A stretch of DNA of 64,000 nucleotides from Glandiceps talaboti (taxonomy: Eukaryota > Hemichordata > Enteropneusta > Spengelidae), in contig NC_135565.1 of NCBI RefSeq assembly GCF_964340395.1, positions 5,475,142-5,539,141 on the forward strand, in the 5' to 3' direction. Positions 25,564 to 37,652 of this stretch are shown one piece after another. The position numbers and the translations under genes are program-made. Positions within the stretch are counted from its first letter, which is position 1, and every line of letters starts with the position of its first letter. The notes beneath the pieces were generated by a model that did not search any database, was not told the origin of the DNA, and worked only from the letters and a program-made list of their open reading frames with translations.

Positions 25564-26288
25564 TTAAAGTAGACTGTGTAACGTCGCGTCTCTGATTTAC
25601 TGTCTCGAGCTTTCTCCAATTCAACTGATTCAACGCAGAGACATCTATTTTTAGCAGTGTACAAGATTGTATTGTTCTTATGTAAATATCCAAACAAAAT
25701 TGTTACTTTCTTTGACTTCTTGCCCCGTTTTCTTCGTTGCTAGTTTTCAACACGTTTTCGTTATGCATTATATGATGTAAATAAAGTAATTTATCAATGC
25801 AATGCAATGCAGTGTGTGGTTTGTGTTCATGCAGTGTGTGTATGGGCGACATGAACGTATCCACTCATCAAAATATGCTCGTTCCCGACGATCTATTACC
25901 GACGATCTTTTTCTGTACGTGCGAAATCGCCTTTTCAGGCATATAAATAACCACAGAATCACATTTAGAAGAAAAAGACACATATTTTGATATAATATAA
26001 TAGCAATAACCCCCGCCGAAGGCGGGTATACACTCGAATTTGGTACAATTCGCTCCATATAGCACTCGCCATTCGGCTCATGCTATATGTTGCGAATATA
26101 TGATTTGCGGGTTTCTGGATCCCGTGACACAACCTGTGCTGACGTCACTAAAACTCGGACAAAGTCAGCCATTTTGTTTCGGTTTACATAATGTTTATGG
26201 TAATGTTATATTTGTCCGAAGATATTGTCTGCTGTGTGCATTTGGATTCACCCCATTCATTTCACCCTTTCACAATCATATTTTCGTC

Positions 26289-27061
26289 ATGGTGAAACAT
26301 TGTTGTTATGGCGTGTGTAAGAGTGACAGCCACTATGTGGATAAGGATTACATGAAGGACGTTTTTTTTTATCCCGTTTCCCAAACCAACAAAAAATCCT
26401 GATAAGGCGCGGGAATGGGTTAAATCCTGCGGGAGAAGAAATTTCACGGTTAAGAACATCACTAAGGACACTTACATCTACTCTAAACATTTTGCCAGCC
26501 TACAAGGACCAACTTCGGACGATGAGTGTCCAATATTAGCTTCTCTGAAATCTGACACCGTCACCGCTGCGGCATTGACAGGGAAGAAACGTGCAGCCCC
26601 AAAGAAGAGAGTGACACCTGCGAAGAAGCAACGTCGTGTTCGGGTCTCGTGTAGTAATATTGATGCTATTTTAGACCACGATTATAGCGATTCCGTTACA
26701 TTTTTTGAAGCTTCCACCCAACAGCAACAATTTAATGACAAGCAGATTGATACTGACTTGGACAACACTGCCACCCCCGTCACTTAGCCAACGTCACTTG
26801 CTACGAAGTCCAGCGCTGGCGAAGAACAGGCACCTGAGACATGTGAGACGCGGTCAAATGAACACTGTAAGTTGAGACGTTCTTTTTATTTGATTTATAT
26901 GTGTACTTTAGTGTATTTTTCCCACGCCATTCAGTGTGCCACAGAGGCATAATGTCCTGTCGATAGTGAGTGAAATTTAGTTACGCTTACCATCATGTTT
27001 CAATGATATACGCAATGGTTACGTTGTTGGTCAACGCGCGGGGCCGGGATGATGCGATGTC

Positions 27062-27104
<43 letters not shown>

Positions 27105-27894
27105 ACAGAATGTAAAATATTGGTTCATGTGTTCGTGTGGAAGAGAAAAAAAATATTATGAAGGCGAAAAGTGTTTATAATATTAAAAACATCTTAAGTG
27201 CCAATGTTGACGAAATGTGGATTCAATGGATTGGAGTTTCCTGTCGTCACAGTAAGCAGCGTGATTGAATCTTGAGGTCATGTTTACACTAAATTACAGA
27301 TAATATTGAGTGTAAACAATCATCACCTTTATTGACCTGCGCCATACAGGAAGGAAACGGTTACATGTAGATAATGTGAGATTCACTCGATTTACCGTTT
27401 GTTTAGTTTCTGTGTAGAATACAGTTTGTCTGTTTGATTTTTATTTGGAATATGAACGGGAAAAAAATTTCATTTTAAAATAAGAAATATGCTCCATTAT
27501 GTAAATTGATTTCAACAATAAAAAACTACTGCCACTTGTTGTGGTTCATAATGTGACCTGTGCTTTGTAAGGTTACAAACAACTGTATTAAATATTACGA
27601 ACACAATAAAACAAATGTTTCCATCACTTGTTTAGTAATTTTGTAGATTCAAACCTGTCCAATTTAGTCTGTACATGCAAGTTTTGTTTCACCGATCTTA
27701 CCTATTTAATTAATAAACATAAATCTGAACTTTTGTCCCAGGTAATCATAACGAAATTGGTACTCAGACTGAAATAACAATGGAAAACTTGTCACAGTAT
27801 GGGGATGATGAACTGAAGAGTAAAGCCAAAATGAAAAGAAATTTTTTTATTGATGACGTCACAGCAAATGATGCAGCATGTAGATTTTACACCG
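26289..27894 (+). pseudogene. THAP-domain transposase 5' part
   Basis: Exon 1 (26289-26866) starts MVKHCCYGVCKSD. After removing one T from the T9 run at 26372-26380 it continues FPKPTKNPDKAREWVKSC ... YIYSKHFAS. This gives the THAP C2CH signature (CCYGVC, W, C, H), a DNA-binding zinc fold. A basic patch (KKRAAPKKRVTPAKKQRR) follows, then a TAG at about 26785. GT at 26867 splices in phase to exon 2 (27742-27894: NEIGTQTEITMENLS ... NFFIDDVTANDAACRFYTG). THAP plus this FYTG segment is typical of the DDE_Tnp_4 (ISL2EU/IS4EU) transposases. The catalytic exons do not follow directly. Confidence 0.65.
27061..27104. repeat. GTT microsatellite
   Basis: Fourteen consecutive TTG/GTT triplets in the intron of the THAP gene. 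Confidence 0.9.
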
Positions 27895-28468
27895 GTGAGT
27901 ATGCATTTTATCTCAAGATGGGATAGTTATGTGCCTTTCTCTAGTTTTGTTAGTTCAAAATCATTTCTGAGTTCATAATTTTTTTTGAGACTGAGCTCTT
28001 TTGTTCATCTTTTGGTTTAGTTTCTATTCCTGGAATCATGCTTTTGCTTAGAATCATACTACTTAACCTCTGTAAAACTTTGTGAATGGTGTGACATGAA
28101 CACATATTTTACATATTTATGTAAATGTGGCCAGTTTTCCACTTTGTTCAGTCAAGTACTTAAATGTTGCAGTAAAACAAAGGTAACAGATTGACTGAGA
28201 AGCCTACTATTAAATCAGGCTGAGCTATTTCTGATTCAAAGCTAGTTCATAGAGTGTTTTCTTCTGTTCATGCTAAACGTGCAGTAGCTTAAGACTTTGT
28301 AATCCACATTGCTATTTAGACATATCATTTTGTTTTGTACAACTTTCAGTCTTCCATATATTCAACATATTTTTATTGGTAAACTCAGAACCAGGGAATC
28401 ACATATGAATTAACAAAAAAACAGTACTACTTATTTCATTTGCAATATTGTCAGTGTAATTACAATCA

Positions 28469-30857
28469 CTAGTATTTGTTCAGCTTTTTCAACTTTGGTG
28501 TAATTTTACCTTCTTTACATGACTTTATTATTTCAGTCATGATCCACGCAGAACAGATGGTACACTTATGTTTCTCAACTTCTTTCAAGTTACCACAGTA
28601 ACAGTGTTGTTCATTTTCAAGATATTGTTTTGGTATATATTTATCCCTTTCCTTTGATTCATATTCATCACTATCAGTACCACATCTATAGTTGTTACTG
28701 ATGTTATTCAGTCTTAGCCAATATAGCAGGATAAACTCATGCCGAAACACAAGATGCCATCTGTTCTGTGGGGTCGAATTATTAGCATACAATGCCAGGC
28801 GTTGATGTTTGGACTCACGCCCTTCCATGGTGTTAAGTGCTAATCCATGCTGGAATTCTTCCATCATTTCCTGTGCATGTAAACGAACGACGTCGACATA
28901 GCCTAAATGCCATATTGTAATATTCACTGACAGGAATAATGAATATGCATTAAATATCAGCTGACATTTACTATTTAATTCGTCTAAATCTTGCCTGTTA
29001 ATGTTAAATCTACTGATCAGAGATGTTATATCTCTTAGTAGCATACCAACATAGACAAAGACAGACAGACGGAATTTCCTTTGGTCACTATCTTTTTCAG
29101 TGGCTAAGGCTACAACCAGCTGTACATAATTTTGACACATTTTTTTAGATTCCTCACCAGTGAATCTGACATCTAATTTGTTAGCAGATACACTGCCTGG
29201 GGAATTATCTTTGTTGAACCTTACAATTTTATTGTACAACTTACCAGCTCTTGCTTTCAGTTTTAAGACTTCCAGGAACTTGTACATTATGCAGTTGTTT
29301 GGCAGTGTTTTTAAACTTACACCACATTCCAATGCTTTATCATCAGTTCGAGATGTAGCATATGTCAGTAAATACTTGAAGAATTGAAGCCATACATTGT
29401 TCTTCAAATGTGGAGGTTCTATTTTAGCACAGTCAATAAAAGGGCCAAGGCAAGGGGAGGTTCAAACTCTTGTCTGCTCTTTCTTTGAGCTATAAATTCA
29501 GTGACCTTTGACCTGTTAATCTTTGCTGACTTTGAAATCCTGCTCTTCATTTTACTGACAGATGCTACATCTGTGAGTCTTTTGTTATAGTCCCATTGTT
29601 GCCACTTACCTTTCGGTCCAATAGAACCTTTAATTGTGTCCATGTCCTTCGAACTTACATTTGCAAATGAAGAGAAGTATCTGGCAGAATTACTAATTTC
29701 TCCTGACACAAATGCTAACCCTTTCATGTCAAATGGTAGCAATGATACTCGAAATGAAATCGCCCTGTTACACACAGTAAATTTCTCTGTTGATATTGTT
29801 TCTAACTCAATAGCAACATTTTTTGCATATTCTCTCATGTAACTGTGGTCTTCTGGCAAATTGGCCCCCAATAGTAAGAAATTATCATCTGGACTTGCCA
29901 ACCTGTGTATCACATTGATAAAACTTACCAGCCAAGCTGTTGCTTGGTTGTATTTGCCAAATGGTGCCCCATCTGACCCGAGAGCAATATGGAAACAGTT
30001 GTTGGTCCCAAACCAGTTTAACACACCCTGATTTTCCTCTTCTAATGTTAGATATAAGTTAGCAAGTTTTAGCAGAAGAGACTTTATAGGATGGTGTAAT
30101 CCCACATGTTTACCCTCTACCACTATAGGGGTCAATTCTCCAATATCTAATTCGTGAATACAGCTTATTAAGCGTGGCACACAGCCAAGTGCAAGATAAT
30201 CTAATCCAGGTATATCATTTTGTCTGTTTTACAAACTCTAATTCAGTCTTTCTCAGAGACTCATATTTTCTTTTTTGACAGTACCCCATTCACATACAGT
30301 GTCTTCACACTCTTAATGATATTAATCTTGTTATTTTCCAAAGAAAACCTTGAAGACTTTAAAATTGGTGGTAAAACTTTACTCATCATTTTATTTGAAT
30401 TTAAAACAAAATTTTGAAGATGTGTTGGTGAAGCAGCCGTGATAAGGGTATACCAAAGCCCTTCTAAAGCAGCATCAGATGCATGTACTTTAGATTGGCT
30501 TTGGGATTGAACACTCACTGAAGAACATGACATTTCTTTAGAAGAGTGAATTCTTTCAGCACATTGTAGTGTTAGTTTTCTTCTCTTGTACTGCTGTGTC
30601 CTGGAAATACTAAGTTCTTCACTAGACCCAGGTTTGAACCTACTATCTGTGGAAACTACTTCATACAGATCAGATAGTTCGACATCAAGAGTTTTTCTCT
30701 GTAAAATGTCAAACAGAAATAAAATCCATAGTTTAAACGTTGATCATAGAAAACTGTCATATTGATTTTTTTAAAGGCGTTATATAAATATATATATTCA
30801 TTCATATATATATATACATTCATATATATATATATATATAATATATATATATATATA

Positions 30858-30938
<81 letters not shown>

Positions 30939-31406
30939 GTATGTGTGTGTGTACATGCGTGAAAAATTATGCTCTTATCGTTGCTATTTACAAAACACAC
31001 TTCCACTTTTTGTCTTGCTATATATGTATTGTTTACTTATGACAGTTTATTAGTTTTGTTCTGGCCTGCTTTACACACTGTGATCCCTATCTTTGTAGTG
31101 ACCTTTTGCTACCAGAGAGCCTTATCACTTATTGTGTTTACTTGCACTTGCATGAAAGAGAATTTAAAATTATTTAAGCAAATGTTATCCCTGTTTCCTC
31201 ACCTTTCTCATTTCGTCCTGCCTTACATTTTTCAAGTTTCGAGCAACCCTAGCTACCCTGTCTCTAGCTTATTTAAGTAACCTTTTACTAGTTGCAATGG
31301 CACTATTACTCTTCAAAATATGCTGTTCTAACACTGTTTTCTCCTGTCTCTGTTTGGCAGCCCAAAGGCCAATGTCGAAACGTGCACGTTTTGCTTTGTT
31401 CGGCAT
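28469..31406 (-). CDS. Unknown multicopy-type protein with zinc ribbon
   Basis: Exon 1 is 31406-31203 (MPNKAKRARFDIGLW ..., basic, with one TAA at about 31270). Exon 2 is 30698-28469. Both junctions are GT-AG. Exon 2 is one long frame once three short-run shifts are allowed: an A6 run near 30265, an A4 run near 30222 and a C4 run near 29455. Conserved-looking blocks are GLDYLALGCVPRLI, GVLNWFGTNNCFHIALGSDG, NFLLLGANLPEDHS and RKSRQEFEPP. The end is CYCGNLKEVEKHKCTICSAW, a CxC...CxxC zinc-binding motif. I recognise the general type, an uncharacterised family repeated in invertebrate genomes and probably element-associated, but cannot assign a reaction. Confidence 0.6.
30788..30940. repeat. TA microsatellite
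   Basis: Long (TA)n with a few interruptions, then (TG)n, in the intron of the 28.5-31.4 kb minus-strand gene. Tyr/Ile frames here are artefacts. Confidence 0.92.
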
Positions 31407-31499
31407 TACTCTAACGAATACCTGGCAAATGGATTTCCACATAACATATAGGCTGTACCTAATCGAAATTGAATGAATATTCATAAAGATTAGAATAAG

Positions 31500-33950
31500 A
31501 AGTCTAACATATTTACACTAACCACATACATTGTTCAGTATGAATCTTAACATCATGATATGCCTAGAATAAGCATGATCGCCCACAGTAAGTTGACAAG
31601 ACGTTTGTTTACATTGACAACAGTGTACGCGTCCGTAACAACGCACGTACTACATCTTATAAAAGTGGATGTGTTACCTGCTTCTACTCGTTGGTTCAAT
31701 TTTTAGCTCCGCTGTCAGCGAAAGCTGAAAGCGTAGCTTTAGGTATAGGTTGTATAGAGTGTATAGGTGAATCATAGGTGTCCGTCAAACTTTTATATTT
31801 TCACTATCTTCTCTGAAAGTAACAGCCAGAATACTTCGATATTTGGTGTGCATGTTCCCTGGGGGGGGGGGGGGGAGGCTATTCAGATTTGTTCATGCCA
31901 AGTTGATCTGTGCCATTTTCAATATTTATGATTTTTTTTCCAAAAATGACATTTTCATCAACTCCTCATATACTTCAAGTCAGATTGCTTTGATACCTGG
32001 TGTGTTGATGCACAGAGGGTAGCTTACTTAGATTTGTTAATTTCAAGTCAGCACGTCTTCTCTTCTATTTTTTATGATTTTTTTTTTGTAATTTGAAAAA
32101 AAAAATGAATATGTTAATGAGCATTATGACCGATGACATATTGGAAATCAGTCCACGAGACTTAAGGTAAAGTGCAACTTTTCGAAAGACACTATTGACG
32201 TCAAACAAGCAATGTAATATGTGCTATAGTCTTAATTCTACGCATTGTGCGCCCAAATGACAAATATTTGTACGAAAAAGGGTTGTAAACTTCAAATCCA
32301 ATTCTCCGCCCCTCGTACAGAATGGTTCATTCCAGTATATGCACCTCAGCTCACGACCAAGTGAGAAGTCCTGCATGCCTGAACTGAAGTGTATACTGAA
32401 GTGTATGGAACGATTTTTGACAGTCAGTCGTCAATAAAAACGATAATACTCTTTCTAAAATTACCACACTTTGAAAGGGAAAGTACTTTGTGGTTCATTT
32501 ATGGAGTTTTGTTTTTGTACGATCAATATTGGTGGCAAAATTGCCGATGTGGTAATGCACAAGTGAGTTTCAGAGGATGCCGCGCCGGCCATCTTGTAAA
32601 ACATTAACTGTCTCTGCAAAACATAGTTTCAACTGGAAATTGTATTTACCAGTTCTCATGCTTTTTAGTCTTCAAGTTGTTTCTGTCGAGTTGTTTTTAT
32701 TCGCATGTTTCCGTAATTTATACACGTTGAGTTTAACTGTCGCACCATGACAGTGACGAACACGTTGAAGTGGCGACCACGGCTTTCACATGCAAGTTTC
32801 AACTATCATGTGAAAACATCTACAAAGCTGTTTGGAATTACTAAATATTGCTGAATAATTATTTCAGGCGACCGAACTTTTGATTTTCAAGTTAATAGAA
32901 GGATTGAATCATTATCAGTCGAATGAGCATCTTGTTGTTAGAACCGAAATAAACATTCGCAATACCACGCTATCTACGGCAATTTAGTCCAAGTTTAGAG
33001 GTCACTTCACGTCAAACATGTGACATCTCATCGGTAATTTCCGGATTTACGTTCGTATTAGTTTCACGTTTTACCCCATCATGGCCTAACTTAGAACCTT
33101 CGCGTAGGTGGATTTTGGCAACGTCCTCCCCACATAGTCTATTCAAATCATTTATCTTGAAGGTCCTTTAAAAGTTGCGACTACGATTGAACGATCGGCT
33201 CTGATCACGTACCTATTGTGCCTTCGTTAACTTTCGTCGACAAGATCACATGACGTTACCTACGTATACGTAGTGGAGTGCAGTGTTTATATTTGTGTAC
33301 GATGAATGAATCGCATCGTGTCTACAGCTACCCGTCTAGAATTTGGTATTAGGTAATCCTAAAACGTAAAGCTATATAGGACGTTTTAAAAACCGAAAGT
33401 TATCGTACAAGTATTACATATAAAATGAGGTAATATGTACATAAAATGTAATCAGTAATGCCTTGCTTGGGTTGTACGCTTATCATCCTCGTCGCACGAA
33501 ATTGGTTGACAGGCCAGGTGCGTTCGTCACGTACCATCATTTGTTGTGATGACCGATGAAAAAAGTCTCTTGAATTCAGGAACTACTGTTTAAGTGTGGG
33601 TGAATAATAAAATCATGTTCTCGCAGCATTCAAGTGGTTGTTTTTGTCATTCATTAATTGTACATCACTCCCTGGTCAGCTGGGTCACTTGGCCATACGG
33701 TTATTTTAGAACAACGTGCATCTCTCCCGTGTATGTCGGCAAATTTTCTGACTGTAATTTTTTCAAGAGTAGAAAAATAGCATTGCCTCTTTTGATTCCA
33801 TCTTAGTATGAATTAAATATCCCTGTAGTGATTTTGACGCACGCAAAAACGAACCCCCCCCCCCCACGAAGGAATTACGTTTGTCGTGCGTCAGTTTTAA
33901 AATGACACGGCCCATCACAAAAACCATGTATACAGTAGTTGACTCGCTTG
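31500..33950. other. Region with no recognised gene
   Basis: Upstream of the minus-strand gene. There is a G12 run at 31861, an A/T-run-rich block to 32110 and short spurious frames. Nothing codes convincingly on either strand. Confidence 0.5.
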
Positions 33951-33954
33951 CTGG

Positions 33955-34060
33955 ATGAGTGTAGATGAGCCCAACACTTTCGCCAATATCAAATCCTCTA
34001 TCAGCTAATACTATATTCCCCTGCCTGTTAGACTTAACATAATGCCAAGTTATGGTTATC
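33955..34060 (-). pseudogene. DDE_Tnp_4 fragment, minus strand
   Basis: Minus-strand frame KSNRQGNIVLADRGFDIGE then SVGL. The Asp of ADRGF is the second catalytic Asp expected in DDE_Tnp_4 transposases. Sequence outside the block is not transposase-like. It lies head to head with the plus-strand fragment that follows, through a 17-bp inverted repeat (34018-34034 / 34067-34083). Confidence 0.55.
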
Positions 34061-34066
34061 ATGTTT

Positions 34067-34491
34067 AGTCTAACAGGCAGGGGGATTCTTGTCATATACA
34101 AAGTGACGCCTTTAGTAGGCACCCAGCCAGGCCGTAATCACTCTTTGTATCATCATGTGTATTTGATCTTGAGGCAGACTTTCGACTTGAAGGAAATGAC
34201 ACCATGGGAAGTGTTGGGCTCATGTGTGCTCAGGTTAAAATACCACGCTTCACAAAGGGGAAATCTCAGTTACACCCACTAGAAATTGAGAGTACTAGAA
34301 AGATTGCGCATGTTAGAATACACGTTGAGAGGGTTATAGGTCTAGTTCGAAACAAGTATTCTATTTTATCAGGAATAATGCCAATCGATTATTTAATCAG
34401 CGAACCACATGATGTCCCTACTATTGATAAAATAGTTACAGTGTGTTGTTGTTTGACAAATATCTGTGATTCGGTCGTTCAGTTTGATTAA
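34067..34491 (+). pseudogene. DDE_Tnp_4 transposase C-terminal remnant
   Basis: [16 protein letters not shown] and [19 protein letters not shown] are followed by [30 protein letters not shown] and [12 protein letters not shown], ending VVQFD. This matches the C-terminal layout of DDE_Tnp_4 transposases, including the catalytic Glu in the HVERVI helix. The ADRGF segment is disrupted in this copy. It could be the missing 3' part of the THAP element at 26.3-27.9 kb. Confidence 0.65.
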
Positions 34492-35162
34492 ATAACATCC
34501 AGGTAAAATCGCCTCAGTAAAACCAAACTACGGATAACCTGTTCATCAATAGGCATGTTGGGTTGTTGAAAATCTCTAAATCTGTTTGCAATGTCAACTG
34601 TAATAGGATTATAAAAGCCTTGACTCAAACGATTCACTCCTTGAAAGTTAGTCTATCAGCTAGCCCTCGGATGTTCTTCCGATAAAATACGACACACAGC
34701 CGAACAACGCTATCGAGGATGGAACATGTTCGGGCAAGCCCTCACATGCGAACTACGTTCGCTTACAGTTATAGCATCGAAAGAAAGCCCGAACGTCTAG
34801 CAGCAAGACTACTTGAAAGTAACCTTGCAGTTGGAACTAAAGTTTTTCTCGTTCCATAGTTAGTTAAATAATAATTTTTTGAAAAATTAAGCACAGAGAT
34901 ACTTAAATAGCAAATTCCCATATCTGATGTCCATATACCACATGTAACACCGTCAATGTACGATGCACGATGTATCCTAATGTTATGATCGCGATCGGAT
35001 CTTGACCTTTCACCCAAGCCAGTTGTGCCTCGCTTCGGAGTAACACTCACTAGTACTTGCACACATTCGTTCGACAGCATTTCAGTCTTGACCTAGTACC
35101 CGTACCAGCGACGTCTCCGAAGTACGGCAGCATTCAATCTTGCATTTGACTTTCCCCATACA

Positions 35163-35213
35163 TGTCATCAGAAACGTGTACGAGATATGTATCTCGTTCA
35201 CGTTTCTGATGAC
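35163..35213. repeat. Short palindrome
   Basis: CATCAGAAACGTG and CACGTTTCTGATG enclose GAGATA/TATCTC arms. It is an isolated hairpin of about 48 bp. The rest of 34500-36200 shows no recognised gene. Confidence 0.6.
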
Positions 35214-36209
35214 TTTCTAAATTCATCGTTTCATCTTGTATAGCCACCTTCACATTAATGTTGACTCAGGCTTATCACTGATGTAATTACAAAAAGCAAA
35301 CACTTAGCTAAATCTTGAACAGGTAGATTAAGTCTCACGCTGATAAGGATTGATAAGAAAATGCAAGAATTTCACTTTGCTGGTAAAGGCAATGTTCCCC
35401 TCATGGTAATATTCATTTGATACAGTTGTTTTGACTGTTAGGACTGCACTGATATGCAAATGTCAAACCGTGCGAGGACTCCACCTCCAGTTAGTTTTTA
35501 AACTAAAATAACGTGGGGAAGCCACAACGTCAACATGTTTTTATGAACACGAATGGGGGCAAAACAGATTTATGTGTTCAAACAATCGTCATGACTAAAC
35601 TGTGTTAAAGTAATGAAGTTTTTAAAAAGTAATTTACTGTACCAGTTTAGAATTCTAGATTATGTTTTTCTTGAAATGATAGCCTTTACTACATATTGGG
35701 ATCCAAAATAAACTTTGGAGAAAACTCAGATATTGTTGGTGTATAAATTAATTACACTACATGTACATATGCCACCAAGATATTCATGTACTGTACTTCG
35801 TGACCTTCACATGACCATTCCACTTGACATGCTAAAAATGTATGACTACTATAGCTCATCTGTATAATAAAAGTTAAACCTCAGTAAATATTATACAAAC
35901 TAAATGTGATGCTTTGGTGAATTCTATATTGAGTGAAAAGTGGTACAGTTATCGTGCTGTGACCTAATACACACTTGCATGCTTACCTCTCCAGCTGTTT
36001 AAGATTTACAACTTGTATCCAATATGTTGTACATCTCAAACAGCAAGAGAGGTGTTATCAGCAAAACAAGGACACACTGCAGTATGGGTCTTCATGAGTG
36101 TACTATTTGTTTCATACTTGTTCACTCTACAATGACATATGTACTAAACTTTCTTTTTTGATACATGTCCCTTATTTTTTAAATTAACTTTCCTGCATGT
36201 GGGACACAA

Positions 36210-37652
36210 TCAATTACCCTTCGGCACTCTTCTGATGTTAACACAGCTAAAATGAAACCACATGTACGGACAGTTTTCGTTGTCACATCCAATGACAGAT
36301 TCTCCATGTACATCATATACACTTTGACATGTACATATGACCATGTTATCTTTATCTTTACTTGTTACAGCAGTTGTGTCTGTGCAGGTAGGTTTCGAGT
36401 TGGTGGGAATAGCAACTGTCAATGGTCTTGAAAATAATTTTCCGACTAACTCAGGCAAAATTACACCAATAAAAAAAAGTTTGGACTTGTTAACCATTTC
36501 TGAACAAAATTCAACATCTATACAAATTCTCTCTACATGAAAATCATTATTTGTCCACACAACAAAGTCACAAAACTCATTTTCACAAATTAACATTTGG
36601 CACTGAACCTGATAATAATACTGATGTGACCTTTTAAGTCTCAAATTACCATTGTACATCTCTAAACATGATCTGTTATCAAGTGTTGTGTCAAGCTTTG
36701 AGTCTCTTGAGCAATATGGGCACTTGGCTTCGAAGCACAATTCACCACAACAGTCACACATACTTATACCATCTCGTGATGCACCCATGAATGGATACTT
36801 TGGATTCATTACAAATCCAACATCCTTTAAAAAAAAGTTATCATGACTTTCTTGCATCTTTTTAATGTATTCCAACTTTGCTTCTTTTTCGTGTTGGCAA
36901 CCCCACTGTGTTGCTTTGGAACCAAATGTCTTTAGGCTGGGGTAGCACATACCTTTAACTAAACTTACTGAGGGATTGATTGGTGATGTATGACAAACAG
37001 CTTTTGCTTTTGAAGCAGTAATGCGTCCAAGTCGAAAAGAATACCACTGTCTACATTCAGATTGAGTCCTCGTTGCTTTTTCCACATTTTCCACTTCCTC
37101 AGCAGTAACACTGATATTTTCAAATAATTGTTTACAGTGTTCTTGTAATTCTTCTTTCTCAGAGTTAATGTAATTTTCATCCCTTAATTCAGATAAAACT
37201 TGTGGGAATTTAGTGTTCAATACTTTGGGTTCATAGAATTGGGCATACTCATACTGGAGAGAGAGCATGGCTGGTTTTGTACCCGGTATTTTGTGTAATT
37301 CTCTGAACACTCCACATACTTCTTCATCACTAGGTGTTGGTACGACAGGAAGCAACGATTTTTTTTAATTTTGTTGGAGTTGGGGAGATCAGGTTACATG
37401 TATCTAACTTTCTCTTTTTTGCCTTGGCTGAAGTGAAGTCAATGTCTTCGATTGGGGTACCTGTAACTTTCTTGATTGCCGATGGCAATACCCAACTGGA
37501 TTTTGCCTCGGTTACTGTTTTAGAACGTTCTAATTTTACAGCTGCCTCAACAGAGAAAAGCACAGCTGCAACATGGCTACAACATTCTCCGAGGCCAGCC
37601 ATGCAATTGCAATGAGCTGCACGTATTGTGCCATCTTCATCTGCTATAATAG
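36210..37652 (-). CDS. SWIM-YqaJ nuclease-PHD protein
   Basis: Reading from the minus strand: SWIM zinc finger (HCNCMAGLGECCSHVAAVLF, CxC...CxH). A basic linker (SPTPTKLKK) follows, where one A missing from the A8 run at 37359-37366 splits the frame. The rest is an uninterrupted stretch to 36210. It contains a YqaJ/lambda-exonuclease-like fold: WYSFRLGRITASKAKA, WGCQHEKEAKLEY, GASRDGI (metal-binding Asp) and LCFEAKCPY (E-x-K). A C-terminal PHD-like zinc finger follows (CTCQSVYDV ... GCDNENCPYMWFHFSC). It is a predicted DNA-end nuclease/recombinase of a family repeated in animal genomes. The 5' part is displaced: a hAT element begins at 37653, and coding resumes at 40461 (see next entry). Confidence 0.8.

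Noticed and set aside
30656-31006. Tyr/Ile-rich frames on both strands
   Set aside because: Translations of a TA microsatellite.
34769-35080. 103-codon minus-strand frame
   Set aside because: No recognisable motif, no splice context and no similarity to neighbouring genes; likely chance.
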